Below, piece after piece: positions 36,201-45,429 of a stretch of 64,000 bases of DNA (position 1 is its first letter; every line of letters starts with the position of its first letter). The notes beneath the pieces were generated by a model, which was given only the letters and a program-made list of their open reading frames with translations, ran no database searches and was not told the origin of the DNA. The translations under genes were made by a program, and so were the position numbers. Origin of the DNA: Mercenaria mercenaria (Eukaryota; Mollusca; Bivalvia; Venerida; Veneridae); the NCBI RefSeq assembly GCF_021730395.1, contig NC_069371.1:51408001-51472000 (forward strand), in the 5' to 3' direction.

Positions 36201-37457
36201 CATGTTGTAAGAGCTCATATAAACAAAACTGAGCAAAGTCCCTAGAAAGACGTAGGAAAACAAACTAGAAGGGAAAAAAATTACAATGTTTATTCTAACT
36301 ACCACAGCAATCTAAAACGTTGAACAGAAATTTTATTAGTGCATTTAAAAGATCTTGGACGGTAGAAAAATACCTCAGGCTCACAATGGTGCATTTTATT
36401 TAATGATACCATGTTAAGTCTTTTGCACCATGCCTTTTGATATAAACAGTAAAAATGTGATTTTGCTTCCCGAATAGGAAGCAAGTCTCAATCAAACCAA
36501 GCCTGCAACATTTTCGTTTATGTCTTGTTGAGCGACCTGTGGAGTTTCAACATTTTCTATTTTATTATATCTAGTATCAAGTTAAGGGAAATCCCATAGA
36601 TTGTTCTCCGAACTGGAAGTTTTCCCTACTGAGTATTTGTAATGAATGTAGATATATTTAACAACTAAAATGCTGAAATAAATATATTTTATACCCTCAG
36701 TTGAAATTCATTGATTTAGAATATATTGTATTGTATGTTTGAAGGAAGAGCGATAGTGTCATAGTGTCCAAAATTCTGAAACAGAATTACAGAATAACTA
36801 TAGCGTCAAGACTTTTATATTCGGTTTCATAGTTTTTTAAGTCTGTTCATACGTTTTAATATCTTCAGCGATGCGGAATTCTTATGCAACATGCATACGA
36901 ATATTATAAAGTCTGTGTGGCTAACGTCACTGCACCGCCCTTTGGAGACCGGCTTAACTATTGCGGATACACTGCCAAACGATCAACAGATCTATGTCAT
37001 TCCTGCTGCGACTACGGCGGGTGTAACTACGGAACATGTAAAGAATTAAACGGTACATGTATCATTTTCCTTTTTTAAGGTGGTGTTGAAAGTAATATGC
37101 AGGTGTTTTTGCATGATATGGTTGTGAACTTTGATAATTATTCTTACTTGAGATAAACTGGAATAACCCGTTTGGTTGACCGAAATGTGACCACTGATAT
37201 GTATTCTCCAGTATGGACATATTTATGATAGAAAATTATTACGTGGAACTATACTTATAGTACGGTGACTATAACCAAAAGGAGGAGTTATTGGACAATA
37301 GCTATAACTTTTATTGTCTTTGTAAAATAGCAGTGCAAAACATAGTATAAGCACTTTAAATTCGAACGTTTTCAACATCTTCATTTCATTTTCAGATCGG
37401 ATGTTTAGTCTGGCAATTCAAGGGAAGTTTGACATGAACACACTAAAACCTACATAA
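27278..37457 (+). CDS. Secreted protein with two Ly6/uPAR (three-finger) domains
   Basis: Assembled from ten exons with GT-AG borders and matching phases: 27278-27281, 28366-28407, 28912-29027, 30094-30165, 30576-30628, 31014-31066, 31958-32067, 32331-32399, 36869-37052 and 37396-37457 (stop). The product is 254 residues. Residues 1-18 are a signal peptide (MYKLTVFILSVCALSAVT). Domain 1 spans 31-109, with cysteines at 31, 34, 43, 49, 56, 74, 80, 94, 97, 98, 104 and 109 and the family-typical CCDFEEDCN. Domain 2 spans 121-230, with cysteines at 121, 124, 140, 146, 152, 169, 175, 189, 205, 216, 219, 220, 225 and 230, ending CCDYGGCNYGTC. Both domains are bounded by phase-1 introns, as expected for duplicated Ly6 modules. 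An NVT glycosylation site lies at 192. The C-terminus is not hydrophobic, so no GPI signal is seen; the protein is predicted to be secreted unless another last exon is used. Ligand unknown. Confidence 0.85.
29590..30093 (+). repeat. ~29-bp minisatellite made of a splice acceptor
   Basis: About 17 imperfect units of tttttcattaggactgtaac plus atgtgtt run up to the border of exon 4. The real exon 4 border (tttttattag then TACTGTTACATGGA) is itself the last unit in register. Each unit therefore carries a pyrimidine tract, an AG and about 12 bases resembling the beginning of the exon. Confidence 0.85.
31285..31615 (+). repeat. tRNA-headed SINE, family 3, in intron 6
   Basis: The head reads ccgtctagtggaaaatcgcc with a B box GTTCGATCCCTGG 40 bp later. 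A ~250-bp body follows, ending at gacattaaaccggaaca. It runs directly into a CA-rich microsatellite. This family is distinct from families 1 and 2. Confidence 0.65.
31617..31680. repeat. (CA)n-rich microsatellite
   Basis: Alternating purine-pyrimidine tract with CA, CG and TACG stretches at the 3' end of the family 3 SINE, probably grown from its tail. Confidence 0.85.
31851..31903 (-). repeat. 5'-truncated SINE (family 1 tail) with 13-bp target duplication
   Basis: Only the last ~45 bp of family 1 (tcggtgcgacgttaaat in reverse) plus an A-run were inserted. Exact 13-bp direct repeats TATAACCGATTCA flank it at 31838-31850 and 31904-31916, the signature of LINE-driven target-primed insertion. 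It lies ~42 bp upstream of the exon 7 acceptor (31957). Confidence 0.92.
32944..33135. mobile_element. Hairpin element in intron 8
   Basis: Outer ends gtgttagaatcaaaataa and ttattatttc, with inner arms cccaagtgtgatttatcgta and its inverse around the centre tcactcaggcc-aacggcc. The same outer ends and plan occur at 47768-47956, so these are two members of one non-autonomous foldback family. No coding sequence. Confidence 0.7.
33530..34110. repeat. Eroded minisatellite, ~150-175 bp units
   Basis: Parallel blocks near 33640 (gtcaagccataacactgatctc), 33815 (aaagcaagggctattactct) and 33963 (gtcaaggcaataaatctggcc) recur with shared flanks such as cacaactttccatgc and atgactct. Strongly diverged and non-coding, within intron 8. 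Confidence 0.55.
34560..36118 (+). mobile_element. Element with TGTCTCCCCC inverted ends and ~145-bp internal array
   Basis: The left end is TGTCTCCCCCaggagaca and the right end GGGGGAGACA (about 36103-36112). A (CCGT)n block (about 34594-34642) follows the left end. Then about nine units of ~145 bp follow, each with aaaggtcaaggtcacagggg, aataactagagaaccacttg and atgttgaaacttcatagg, at steps of 144-145 bp (for example 34765, 34910, 35055, 35200, 35344). The first and last units are diverged. It fills part of intron 8 of the Ly6 gene. The plan of inverted ends around a tandem array suggests a non-autonomous DNA element; the superfamily is unknown. Confidence 0.75.
36480..36560 (+). repeat. Dispersed repeat R1, partial
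   Basis: 'gtctcaatcaaaccaagcctgcaacatttt' matches the second half of family R1 (full copies at 37664, 40050 and 58462). It lies in intron 8 of the Ly6 gene. Confidence 0.6.
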
Positions 37458-37506
37458 ATATTAGAAACGAGCTGTTGCATGTCATCGGCATTCTTTTCTA
37501 TAAGAA

Positions 37507-37512
37507 AATAAA
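37507..37512 (+). terminator. AATAAA polyadenylation signal of the Ly6/uPAR gene
   Basis: A canonical hexamer 50 bp after the predicted stop codon (37455-37457), supporting the terminal exon choice. Confidence 0.6.
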
Positions 37513-37663
37513 AAATGACATGTAGTACTGAAAGGAGTTTTTAATTTTCATTATAGCCAATTTTCCAATTTCTAAAAATATTTACCATAATTTATAGTCT
37601 GCCAAACTGGTAATATTTTCTGATCCTTTGTAATCATGGTGTCCATTCAACATATGTGTAATA

Positions 37664-37820
37664 GAGTTCCGCTTAATCCGGTGCTAGAGGGCGTTGGATA
37701 TGTTGCACATTTTTAATTACCTCTCATGAACAGACTCAACCAAACCGACTCTGCTGTTGCTGTTCTTGGTTGCATTCTTTGCTTCCAAAGGATCTTTTTA
37801 CAGTTTTTATTCCATAATTA
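37664..37820 (+). repeat. Dispersed repeat R1
   Basis: Starts agttccgcttaatccggtgc, continues 'tagagggcgt' and 'ctcatgaacagactcaacca', and ends near ccaaaggatcttttta. It is just downstream of the Ly6/uPAR gene. Confidence 0.75.
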
Positions 37821-38149
37821 TTATAACTGGTCACTGGCTGAACAATGGTATACATATTGGAGCGTAACTGTTTTGGCGGCTACGAGTCCTTGCTCTAAGC
37901 ATCACATGTATCCTTGATATATATTTTACTTTGTACATGTTCTTTTCTTTTAGTAAAACTACTTTTAATATAGAAAAAATAATTTATAGTTAAGTATGCA
38001 TCGTTATGATAACGTTTCGGCTTTGTTCCTATAACTTTTTTTTCCAAAGCAAACATTATATGGCAGTCTCGTGTCTTGAAATAGAAGTGCTGTAATAAAC
38101 TAAAATGCAATGCTTTCGAAGTGCGAAAGGTGCTTGGAAGATTTTTATC

Positions 38150-38850
38150 CACCTTCCCAGCCACCGTTCCATCCGTCCGCTCGTCCGTTTCGAATTTGTG
38201 TCAAGTATGCAACTTTGTCACCCATCAAAGGATTTTAATATGACTTAGCACACATGTTCTTCATAATAAGACAATGTGCCCCAGATCCCTTAATCAAAGG
38301 TTAAGGTCTTTCTTGGAGGTCAATAGTCAAAAGGGATTTTCCCTGTCCGGTCTGTAACTCAAACATCCATACTATTTGGCACAAGTGTTTCCCGCAATTG
38401 ATGATGTGTCATGCGCAACATCCAGGAACGTAGCTGAAAGATCAAGGTTATACTTGGATGTCAATAGTGATTTTAGCTCATGATGATCTATTTTGGTCAT
38501 ACTGTGTCCGGCGTACTAAGTGCGATCTTCAATAAAATCTGGAAAGTAGATCAAGTCGTCCGTCCTTTGTCAAAAATATATTTAACAAGTTCTCCTCCAA
38601 AAGCACTGAGTAGATTTTAATGAAATCTGGTCTGGATGTTTCTTGGGTGGTCCCCTACCAAACTCATTCAAACGGTACAGCTTGGTTGCACATAGGACTA
38701 AAAACAGAAAATCTTCGAACGTCATCTCCTCCTTAACCGCTGGTCCGCTTTTGAAATCAATTCACACAACTTGTTCTCATGTAACCTTCTACCAAGATTG
38801 TCCAAATTATTTTGATTCTGCTAGGGGCGTGGACACAATTCGCCATATAT
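38150..38850 (+). repeat. Diverged minisatellite pieces
   Basis: Begins with (CCGT)-like ccgtccgctcgtccg, followed by units with 'aaaggttaaggtc', 'atcaaggttatacttgga' and 'tcaatagtca' (related to the 1230-1690 array). From about 38480 another array type follows with 'agctcatgatgatc' and 'gaccttctaccaagattg', whose last element recurs at 39310. Non-coding. Confidence 0.55.
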
Positions 38851-38879
38851 AGAGAAAACTTAAAAAAAAACTTCTTATA

Positions 38880-39689
38880 TAAAACTGCTGGCCCGGAGGG
38901 AAGGGGCACATCTACTTCACGACGAGAGACCAGCGACGACAGCACCAGTCAGCGACTTGCAGCTCCTTCCGCTCTTTTCAAAGCAACCTTGCGATATCTC
39001 TGGTATTTTATCTAGCAACAATGTCTTGGGTCTCTGTCGTTTATGGTCTCATTGGCCGTGACAGTGACCAACTTTTGGTTTTAAAATTACTAAGTTGTTT
39101 GGCTAATACTGTACGAAAATTCCGTAGAAGTAAATTATCTTCACCATTTGACTTCAAAGATTCTCTTTTACGGAATACCTGGTGAAATTCCGAGGGTCCT
39201 CACTCTTACATAGCGTAATGCTTTATTGTGGCTGATATGGCCGGATGAACCATTATTAAGCACAAACACTGACTGACTTCTAGCCTGATTTAAGAATAAT
39301 TTAACACAAATGGTCCTTGTGACCTTCTACCGAGATTGTTCAAATTATTTTGATTCGACAAAAACGTGGGTGCCAAAGAGAGTCGTTATTTTCCCTATGT
39401 ACATAGTAGTGTAGCGTGTACCGAGCTTGAAATATTATTATTATCAAATGATACAATTTGGAATTCTAATATATATTATAATATATAATATTTGTATGGG
39501 CTTTATTTTGAGAACCAGTTATTCGTACATGATTTGAAATTGAAACAATGATCAATTAAATCTAATGCAAACTATGATAGGTTATAACGCTATTTCCTTG
39601 GCCTACAACTTATAGCAGTACCTAAAGGACCCCTGCCTTATTTCCTTAATCAGTCCTACATTTATTGAAGTTCTAATGATTTTTTTATT
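38880..39689. other. Unassigned stretch
   Basis: No gene was recognised. A second copy of 'gaccttctaccgagattgtt' lies near 39320. The rest is unique AT-rich sequence up to the start of duplication copy B. Confidence 0.35.
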
Positions 39690-40049
39690 ATTTTACCAGG
39701 CAAAATGGTGAAACAACAGAATTAGCTGCATTCTGTCTTTCCTCTGACCAGTTAAAATCTTATAACTTTTTGGATAAAAACTTTTTTAAATGATACACAA
39801 ACCAAATAGTTAACACATAACTTGATGTATGGTTTGCATATCGGCTTCAAAACAATTATAAAGAATCTATTTGCAAAGGAGGACGTACGTTACAATATGA
39901 GGGGACGGAAGTTACACCAGATAGGATAGCTGTATTGTGCTGTTGTTGTTTTTTTCTTGGAAAACAGACCTTCTTACTCATATCATCTCAGTGTTGTTAT
40001 ATTTTCTAGTCCTCCGGGATCACTGATTTCAACTCATTTAGATTCGAAG

Positions 40050-40200
40050 ATTGAATACTGCTTAAGCTTGTGCTAGGGGGCGTGGGCAGTGTTGCATTTT
40101 CCATTACTGCTTATGAACAGACTCAATCAAACCGAGTCTGCAATTTTCACTGTTTGCCTTGTTCTCGGTGCTTCCGAGGGATCTACTTTTCAGCTTTTAT
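40050..40200 (+). repeat. Dispersed repeat R1, absent from copy A
   Basis: tgcttaagcttgtgctaggg, then 'gtgggcagtgttgca' and 'atgaacagactcaatcaaac'. Copy A lacks the block between the equivalents of 39965 and 40208, so R1 arrived here after the duplication (or was lost cleanly from A). This indicates it is mobile. Confidence 0.7.
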
Positions 40201-41261
40201 TTCTTAAACGTGAAATATATCTAGATGAATAAAAAATTTGGATCCGGACATTTGCCCCCAGGAAATTTGCACCGCGCTCCCTAATGAAATAGTGGGTTGC
40301 TGGACATATTCCTCCATTTGAAATGGTAGATAGGACATTTGCTCTCCCCCAATACTTCGTTCCCCCAGTGATTGTTTAGGAACTTGGTACAAGAAAATTA
40401 TCATATTTCAGATAACATTTTCCTTGTTTCTTAACATTTTCTGGTAGTTAATTGCCAAATTAACAAGTTTGAATGTTGAAAACATTGCACAAATTAAAAA
40501 TAAAAAACTTATGCTGTTGTTATTTAATACTCTTATAACTCAATAATAGGCTATTATTTACCTTAACACCTGAATGTAATTAACAAATTCATCAAATTTT
40601 TATCAATAAAATAATGTTTGTATTAAAAATTGCCTTCTAGAATTATTTTCATTATAAAACAACATAAATCACAGTTATATCTAATGGCATATAGGACAAA
40701 CATATTTGGGTGAGGGATAGTGGGGGGGAGGGGGGTGGGGAATATCCAAAAACCTACAACCTAAAAATTATACTTCAAATAAGTAAGTAATAAGAAATAT
40801 GCTAAATTATATTAAGAAATGGAAAAAAAAACAGGATTCGCTGACTTAAATTTTTTTAATGCTGAAATTTTGTCGTTTAAAAATGTGTGTGTAAATGATA
40901 CATCAATATATTCATGCAACTTGATTTAAGCAAGAAAGGGACAAACGTTAAAATTTAACCATTACTTCTTACAAAAGTTGAGAAAGCTATGACGTGACAA
41001 AATGCAAACACTAACATAGAAACTAATCAGAAACAATTCATATAAGATGTCTATTCATAAACATACACATGATGTGTAACCTATAATTTCATATATTAAC
41101 AAAATGCCATTTGGTTCACTTGTCTATACCCTTATTGATAATTCAGTTTTACATATAAATAAATACATGAAACTCTCAGCTGTATGCAGGCAATCTGAAA
41201 ATACATATAAGACTTGTTCAAAGGAAGTCGCATCAAAATTATACAATAGGGTTATTATAAT

Positions 41262-41400
41262 AGTATCTCGAACTGGGATGCTGTATTCGGCTCGAGTGGA
41301 TTTTGCAAGATCGGATCTCACGAGGCGCGCAAGCGCCTAGTGTGATTCGTCCGTGCGAAATCCACTCGAGTCGAATACAGCATCCCAGATCTAGCTATTG
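41262..41400. mobile_element. Long hairpin with GC-rich loop
   Basis: Arms 41273-41304 and 41357-41388 are inverted copies over ~32 bp (CTGGGATGCTGTATTCG..., ...CGAATACAGCATCCCAG) with one or two mismatches. The loop contains gaggcgcgcaagcgcc, itself a small palindrome. It sits inside a ~430-bp block absent from copy A. Non-coding. Confidence 0.8.
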
Positions 41401-41869
41401 CTGTAATGACTATATTATAATACAATTCCGCCTTTTATTTGCTGTTTTGTTATCAAACGAAATCTTCATTGCCGATGTTGAAATAAAAAATGAGCGTTTT
41501 TGTGTTAAATGAAAATAGTCCGGCATATGATACAAAAGGTACAACACGGATTATTTTCTGACTGGTCATATTTACTCGTAAAGTTCAAGCAGTATTTTCA
41601 ACAATATATATATTACGTATATACTAATTTTTTACATTTACACACTGTGTCACAATCATGTGTTGTATCTTTCTGTCTGAAACGTTTTCATACATATACG
41701 TATGTGCATAATTGTAACTAGTTCACAACAGTTTATAGGCCTTCAGAATTGGTTTCATGTCTCACTAGATTGACAAAAAAAAAAACAACAACAAAAAACA
41801 ACAACAAAAAAAACAACAACAACAAAAAAAAACAAGAACATTTTACCCGGAACCCTAAAGAAACAGTCG

Positions 41870-42240
41870 ACGGTTCACTCAGTATGCATGCAGAGTCTGT
41901 GTCATACATTGCCACATTGTCTGGCAATTCTGGATACTGATAATTCTTTCTCTTCATTTCAAGGAATTCAATATGAATTTCATTATCTTCGAACAATGGA
42001 ACATCGAACACCTTGGTAAAGAAACAGACTTTAGCCAACTTTAGTTTAAATGTTACAGCATCAAAGTCATTGGGACTGGGCTATTCATATTGCTTACTGT
42101 GCGTTCGGAAAGTCGGACACTGGAGACATCATTGATGGGGACCAGGATCACATCATTGTTATTGTCAGGAACAGCAGTCTCTGTCTGGATGTTCGTAGTT
42201 GGTCCATCCTTGTCAGTTAGGATAACATAACACTAGATAG
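41870..42240 (-). pseudogene. Gene-like remnant B (unknown family)
   Basis: The - strand reads GPTTNIQTETAVPDNNNDVI, then NDVSSVRLSERTVSNM, then (after a one-base frame change) NDFDAVTFKLKLAKVCFFTK, VFDVPLFEDNEIHIEFLEMK and ELPDNVAMYDTDSA. A good acceptor (ctatctag) precedes it. It is better preserved than copy A (6360-6730) but still disrupted. The acidic/hydrophilic first part looks like a linker and the second part like a folded beta-rich domain. Family not recognised. Confidence 0.45.
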
Positions 42241-42476
42241 ACTTTGTAAGTGCACTCTGTTTCATTTCTACAGCCGTCACAGTAACAACTGACAACTCTA
42301 ACTTGTAGCTAATGACCCACATCTGTACTACGTGTGATATGAAGTTTTCTCGAACCAATTTATGGTTTTACAGATGTTGTCTTAGAGTGATCAATGTATT
42401 CAACTATCATTTAACTTCTCTAATTTGCAGTATATTTTGTTGACAAGGGATTTTAAATAGGCTCCTCCAACTCGCG

Positions 42477-42701
42477 TCAAGTTGTTGTCTCAAAACTCCA
42501 TGAACTCGCTACTGACAGAAATATTACTGTCTTGGATCTACTCTCAATCATCCCGCCAAGACCTTTACACGGGCCTTTTCTGTGTTTTGTCTTGACATAT
42601 TTATGCGTTGTTGCATTAATTGTCGTTTCAGCATTGCTAATTGCTGCAAAGCTGTATCTACGTATACATTTGTAGTAATGGAATAACATTCGTATTTTCA
42701 C
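42477..42701 (-). other. Open frame in copy B, uncertain
   Basis: A 74-codon - strand frame with AISNAETTINAT, also present in copy A (ISNAETTMNAT, 6896-7165). The + strand alternative encodes a hydrophobic helix (VVALIVVSALLIAAK). Both strands being partly open and conserved suggests duplicated sequence rather than two genes. I cannot decide which, if either, was coding. Confidence 0.2.
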
Positions 42702-42849
42702 TGGAGTATTCTATTTATGTTAGTACCACTGTCTCAGACGTGTTTAAAATGGCGTTAAACCCATACAAACAAACAAACACAGATGTTTTAGAGCAGCTTG
42801 TTTAAACTCTGAAACAGCACGTGAGTCTTGTTTCAAGTTGTCCTTTATT

Positions 42850-43860
42850 TCTTCAGTATATATTCCTTATTAATACAGGATTAATTGTCAACATTACTCT
42901 GAGGAGCATCCTCAACATTTCTCATATACAGTCATTAATTTTGAAATAATGTAAAATCATATTTTGAGGTGCGTCCTCAACTTCCATAGTGTATATTCCT
43001 CTTTAATACAGGCGTAATGAATAAATTTATAGTGAGGGGCACCTACAACTGTTGTAGTATAAAGTTCTCTTTAAAAGTGACTTTACGTATAATCATACAC
43101 TTAGGTGCGTCCTTAATTTTAAAAGTATATAGTCCTCTTTAATAGAGGCTTATTTTATAACCTGACTCTGAGGAGCTCGAGCGTCCTTACGTTTCAGAGC
43201 ATGTAGCCCTCTTAAATGATGACATAATGTATGACCTTTCTCCAAGGTACGTCCTAAATTTCTGTAGTATATATTCATCTTTAGTTCGCGCTAAATTTAT
43301 AACTTTACTCTGAGGTGCGTCCACAACTTTTGTAGTATTTAGTCTTAATGTAATTACTGACTCTGAGGAGCATCCATAGCTTTACCAGTATGTAGTCTTC
43401 TTTATACAGTTTCCTAATATGAATTTTTAGCACATTTAGCTATTTTCGTCTCAAACGTCTGTTTTCATCCAAACGTGTTAAACAATCTTGAAAAAGAACA
43501 CTCATTTTCAGCATAGAATGAGTTTCCTTATATGAAGGCCTAATGTATAAGCAGACTCAGAGGTGTGTCCTCGATCTCTATAGTACAAATTCCTCTTTAA
43601 TATATGCTTAACTTATAACCTGACTCTGAGGTGCATCTGCAGCATTTATACGAAGAACATCATTTTCAATAATGACTAATTCTGAGGAACATTCTCATTT
43701 GTATAGTATACATTAAATTTTCATCTTTAACTCAGGCTTAATGTATAACCTTACTTTGAGATGCGTCCTAAATAGTTCATAACATAAATCCTCCATAACA
43801 TATGCCTAATCTATAACTTGACTACAAGATGCTCCCTTAACTTCCATAGTATATAGTCAT
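42850..43860. repeat. Satellite with ~75-bp units (array 3)
   Basis: Same units and orientation as array 1 (7230-7880): ctctttaatacaggc, ctctgaggtgcgtcc and variants. It extends about 350 bp beyond the homologous part of copy A, starting again after 43508, so additional units are private to copy B. Confidence 0.8.
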
Positions 43861-44150
43861 CTTAAATAGAAATTAAAAGCATAATCTTCACCTTCAAATA
43901 AATCCTTGGTATCAATAGACGATTCCGTAACCATTCTGTCAAATGACACCAGTCCTGACAGCTGATGTTCGCGTTTCCGAACAGAATCAATAGTTATCAT
44001 AAATCGATCAATCTTACTTGTATGGTACGAATTGATGCCTGCTGTCACAAGCGGGACTTCAAGCGGTTGGCAAATGTTCCCAGTATCAGTTTCACTGTTG
44101 TTAAGAGAATTGATGGTAATATTGCATTTTTTCAAACACACCGAAATATT
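43857..44150 (-). pseudogene. Exon-like open frame, unknown family
   Basis: An uninterrupted - strand frame of about 94 codons includes CLKKCNITINSLNNSETDTG, NICQPLEVPLVTAGINSY and RFMITIDSVRKREHQLSG. It has N-glycosylation-type sites (NIS, NIT, NNS) and cysteines, as in an ectodomain. A possible donor, AAG|gtgaag, lies near 43890, after KDLFE. No ATG begins the frame. It is upstream (- strand) of remnant B and may be an earlier exon of the same lost gene. There is no counterpart in copy A. Composition looks protein-like, but I cannot place it in a family. Confidence 0.4.
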
Positions 44151-44824
44151 ACAAAATGCATTTTATGATCGTCTTCTATGCCCAATATATGTTAAAATGG
44201 TAAAATAATTATCTAAACGTAGGCAGGGGCAAAGGAGAGTAGGGTGGGTCCTGACCATGTGAGAAAATCCTGAACTATACCTCTTTTCTCACATATTGTC
44301 CTTTTCATGCAGACAAGCGATGGCACTGCAGTACCCTTGTTTTCTAAGCTTAGGTCCTATAAGAGGTGAGTGAACCTCCGTTCTGTATCGGATGTTTAAT
44401 GTTTAAGTGTTTGGCGAAAAAGTGAAAATTCACATTCAAAAACGCCTCACAGTGTTATTTTTTGTAAGACACAGGAGTAATATCTGAACATTTGTAAAAA
44501 CTGCATTCATAAACTTGCATTTAGAGCTTGCATATTTACTCTTTCAATGCTGATAAACTTAAGATTAGTGGTGTAGCAAAGCCACCTTGGAACGTTATGC
44601 AATATATATACTTGTCAATAGAAATTGTCATATCATTTTCATGGCAGGGTAGATTTACTTCTGAAGGCAGAAAAACCGGCACTATGCGTTGCTCTGGTTA
44701 TCACTATTGTTACAGTTATAGTTAAGGCATCACTAATTCACTTCACTTCCAATTAATGACGGGCAATAATTCATTTAAGCATATTTACAGTCTAATCGGG
44801 GTTGTTGTTACTTTTCCCATTAGT

Positions 44825-44955
44825 TTTGTTTGTTTTGGGTTTAACGCCGTTTTCCAACAGTATTTCAGTCGACATGTAACGGCGGGCAGTTAACCTAACC
44901 AGTGTTCCTGGATTCTGTACCAGTGCAAACCTGTTCTCCGCAAGTAACTGCCAAC
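44825..44955 (-). repeat. Truncated SINE, family 2, with 12-bp target duplication
   Basis: The family 2 3' half, in reverse (gggtttaacgccgttttcca ... gttctccgcaagtaactgcc). Direct repeats TTTCCCATTAGT flank it at 44813-44824 and 44956-44967. Copy A has the unfilled site (actttctcattagtacaag near 8257), so insertion followed the segmental duplication. Confidence 0.93.
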
Positions 44956-44992
44956 TTTCCCATTAGTGCAAGACCAAACTCAGGTTTAGAAA

Positions 44993-45425
44993 TACGAGGG
45001 CCATTCTAAAAAAGTAATGACAATATCGCGCTTCCTTAAATGTTTGACATAGATCACACATGAATGACTCTTTTATAAGCCTGTAAAGTTTTATTGAAGT
45101 AGTCATATTACACTAAGAAAATTACGTGCGTATAAAAAAAGTCGTTCTTCTTTAGAAATACCTGCAAGACAGGTACTCGTGAACTGCATACTTCACATGG
45201 GAAGTCGGCAGTATCAAAAAATGTTTACAGGTTGGTACATTAATTTTAAAATGATCAGGCAGTTTTTAAAGACAGTGCTCGTCCTGGGTGGCCAGAAAAA
45301 GCAGTGTCGTAAAAGAACATTGCTGCTGTAAGACGTCTGATGATGAAGACGCCAGGTACACGGTGTCACATATAACGTCTTTACTTGGCATGTCAATGCA
45401 TAAGATTCTCACAAAGCACTTAGCC
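44993..45425 (+). mobile_element. Mariner 5' fragment (same insertion as 8291)
   Basis: The terminus TACGAGGGCCATTCTAAAAA and the sequence through 'acaaagcacttag' align with copy A. The transposase centre is missing, replaced at about 45425 by unrelated GC-rich sequence. Non-functional. Confidence 0.85.
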
Positions 45426-45429
45426 CTGA

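Noticed and set aside
41733-42038. 101-codon - strand frame as an intact gene
   Set aside because: Its C-terminal half is translation of an (ACAA)n/poly(A) simple repeat. Only the upstream peptide, shared with copy A, was kept as a gene-like remnant.
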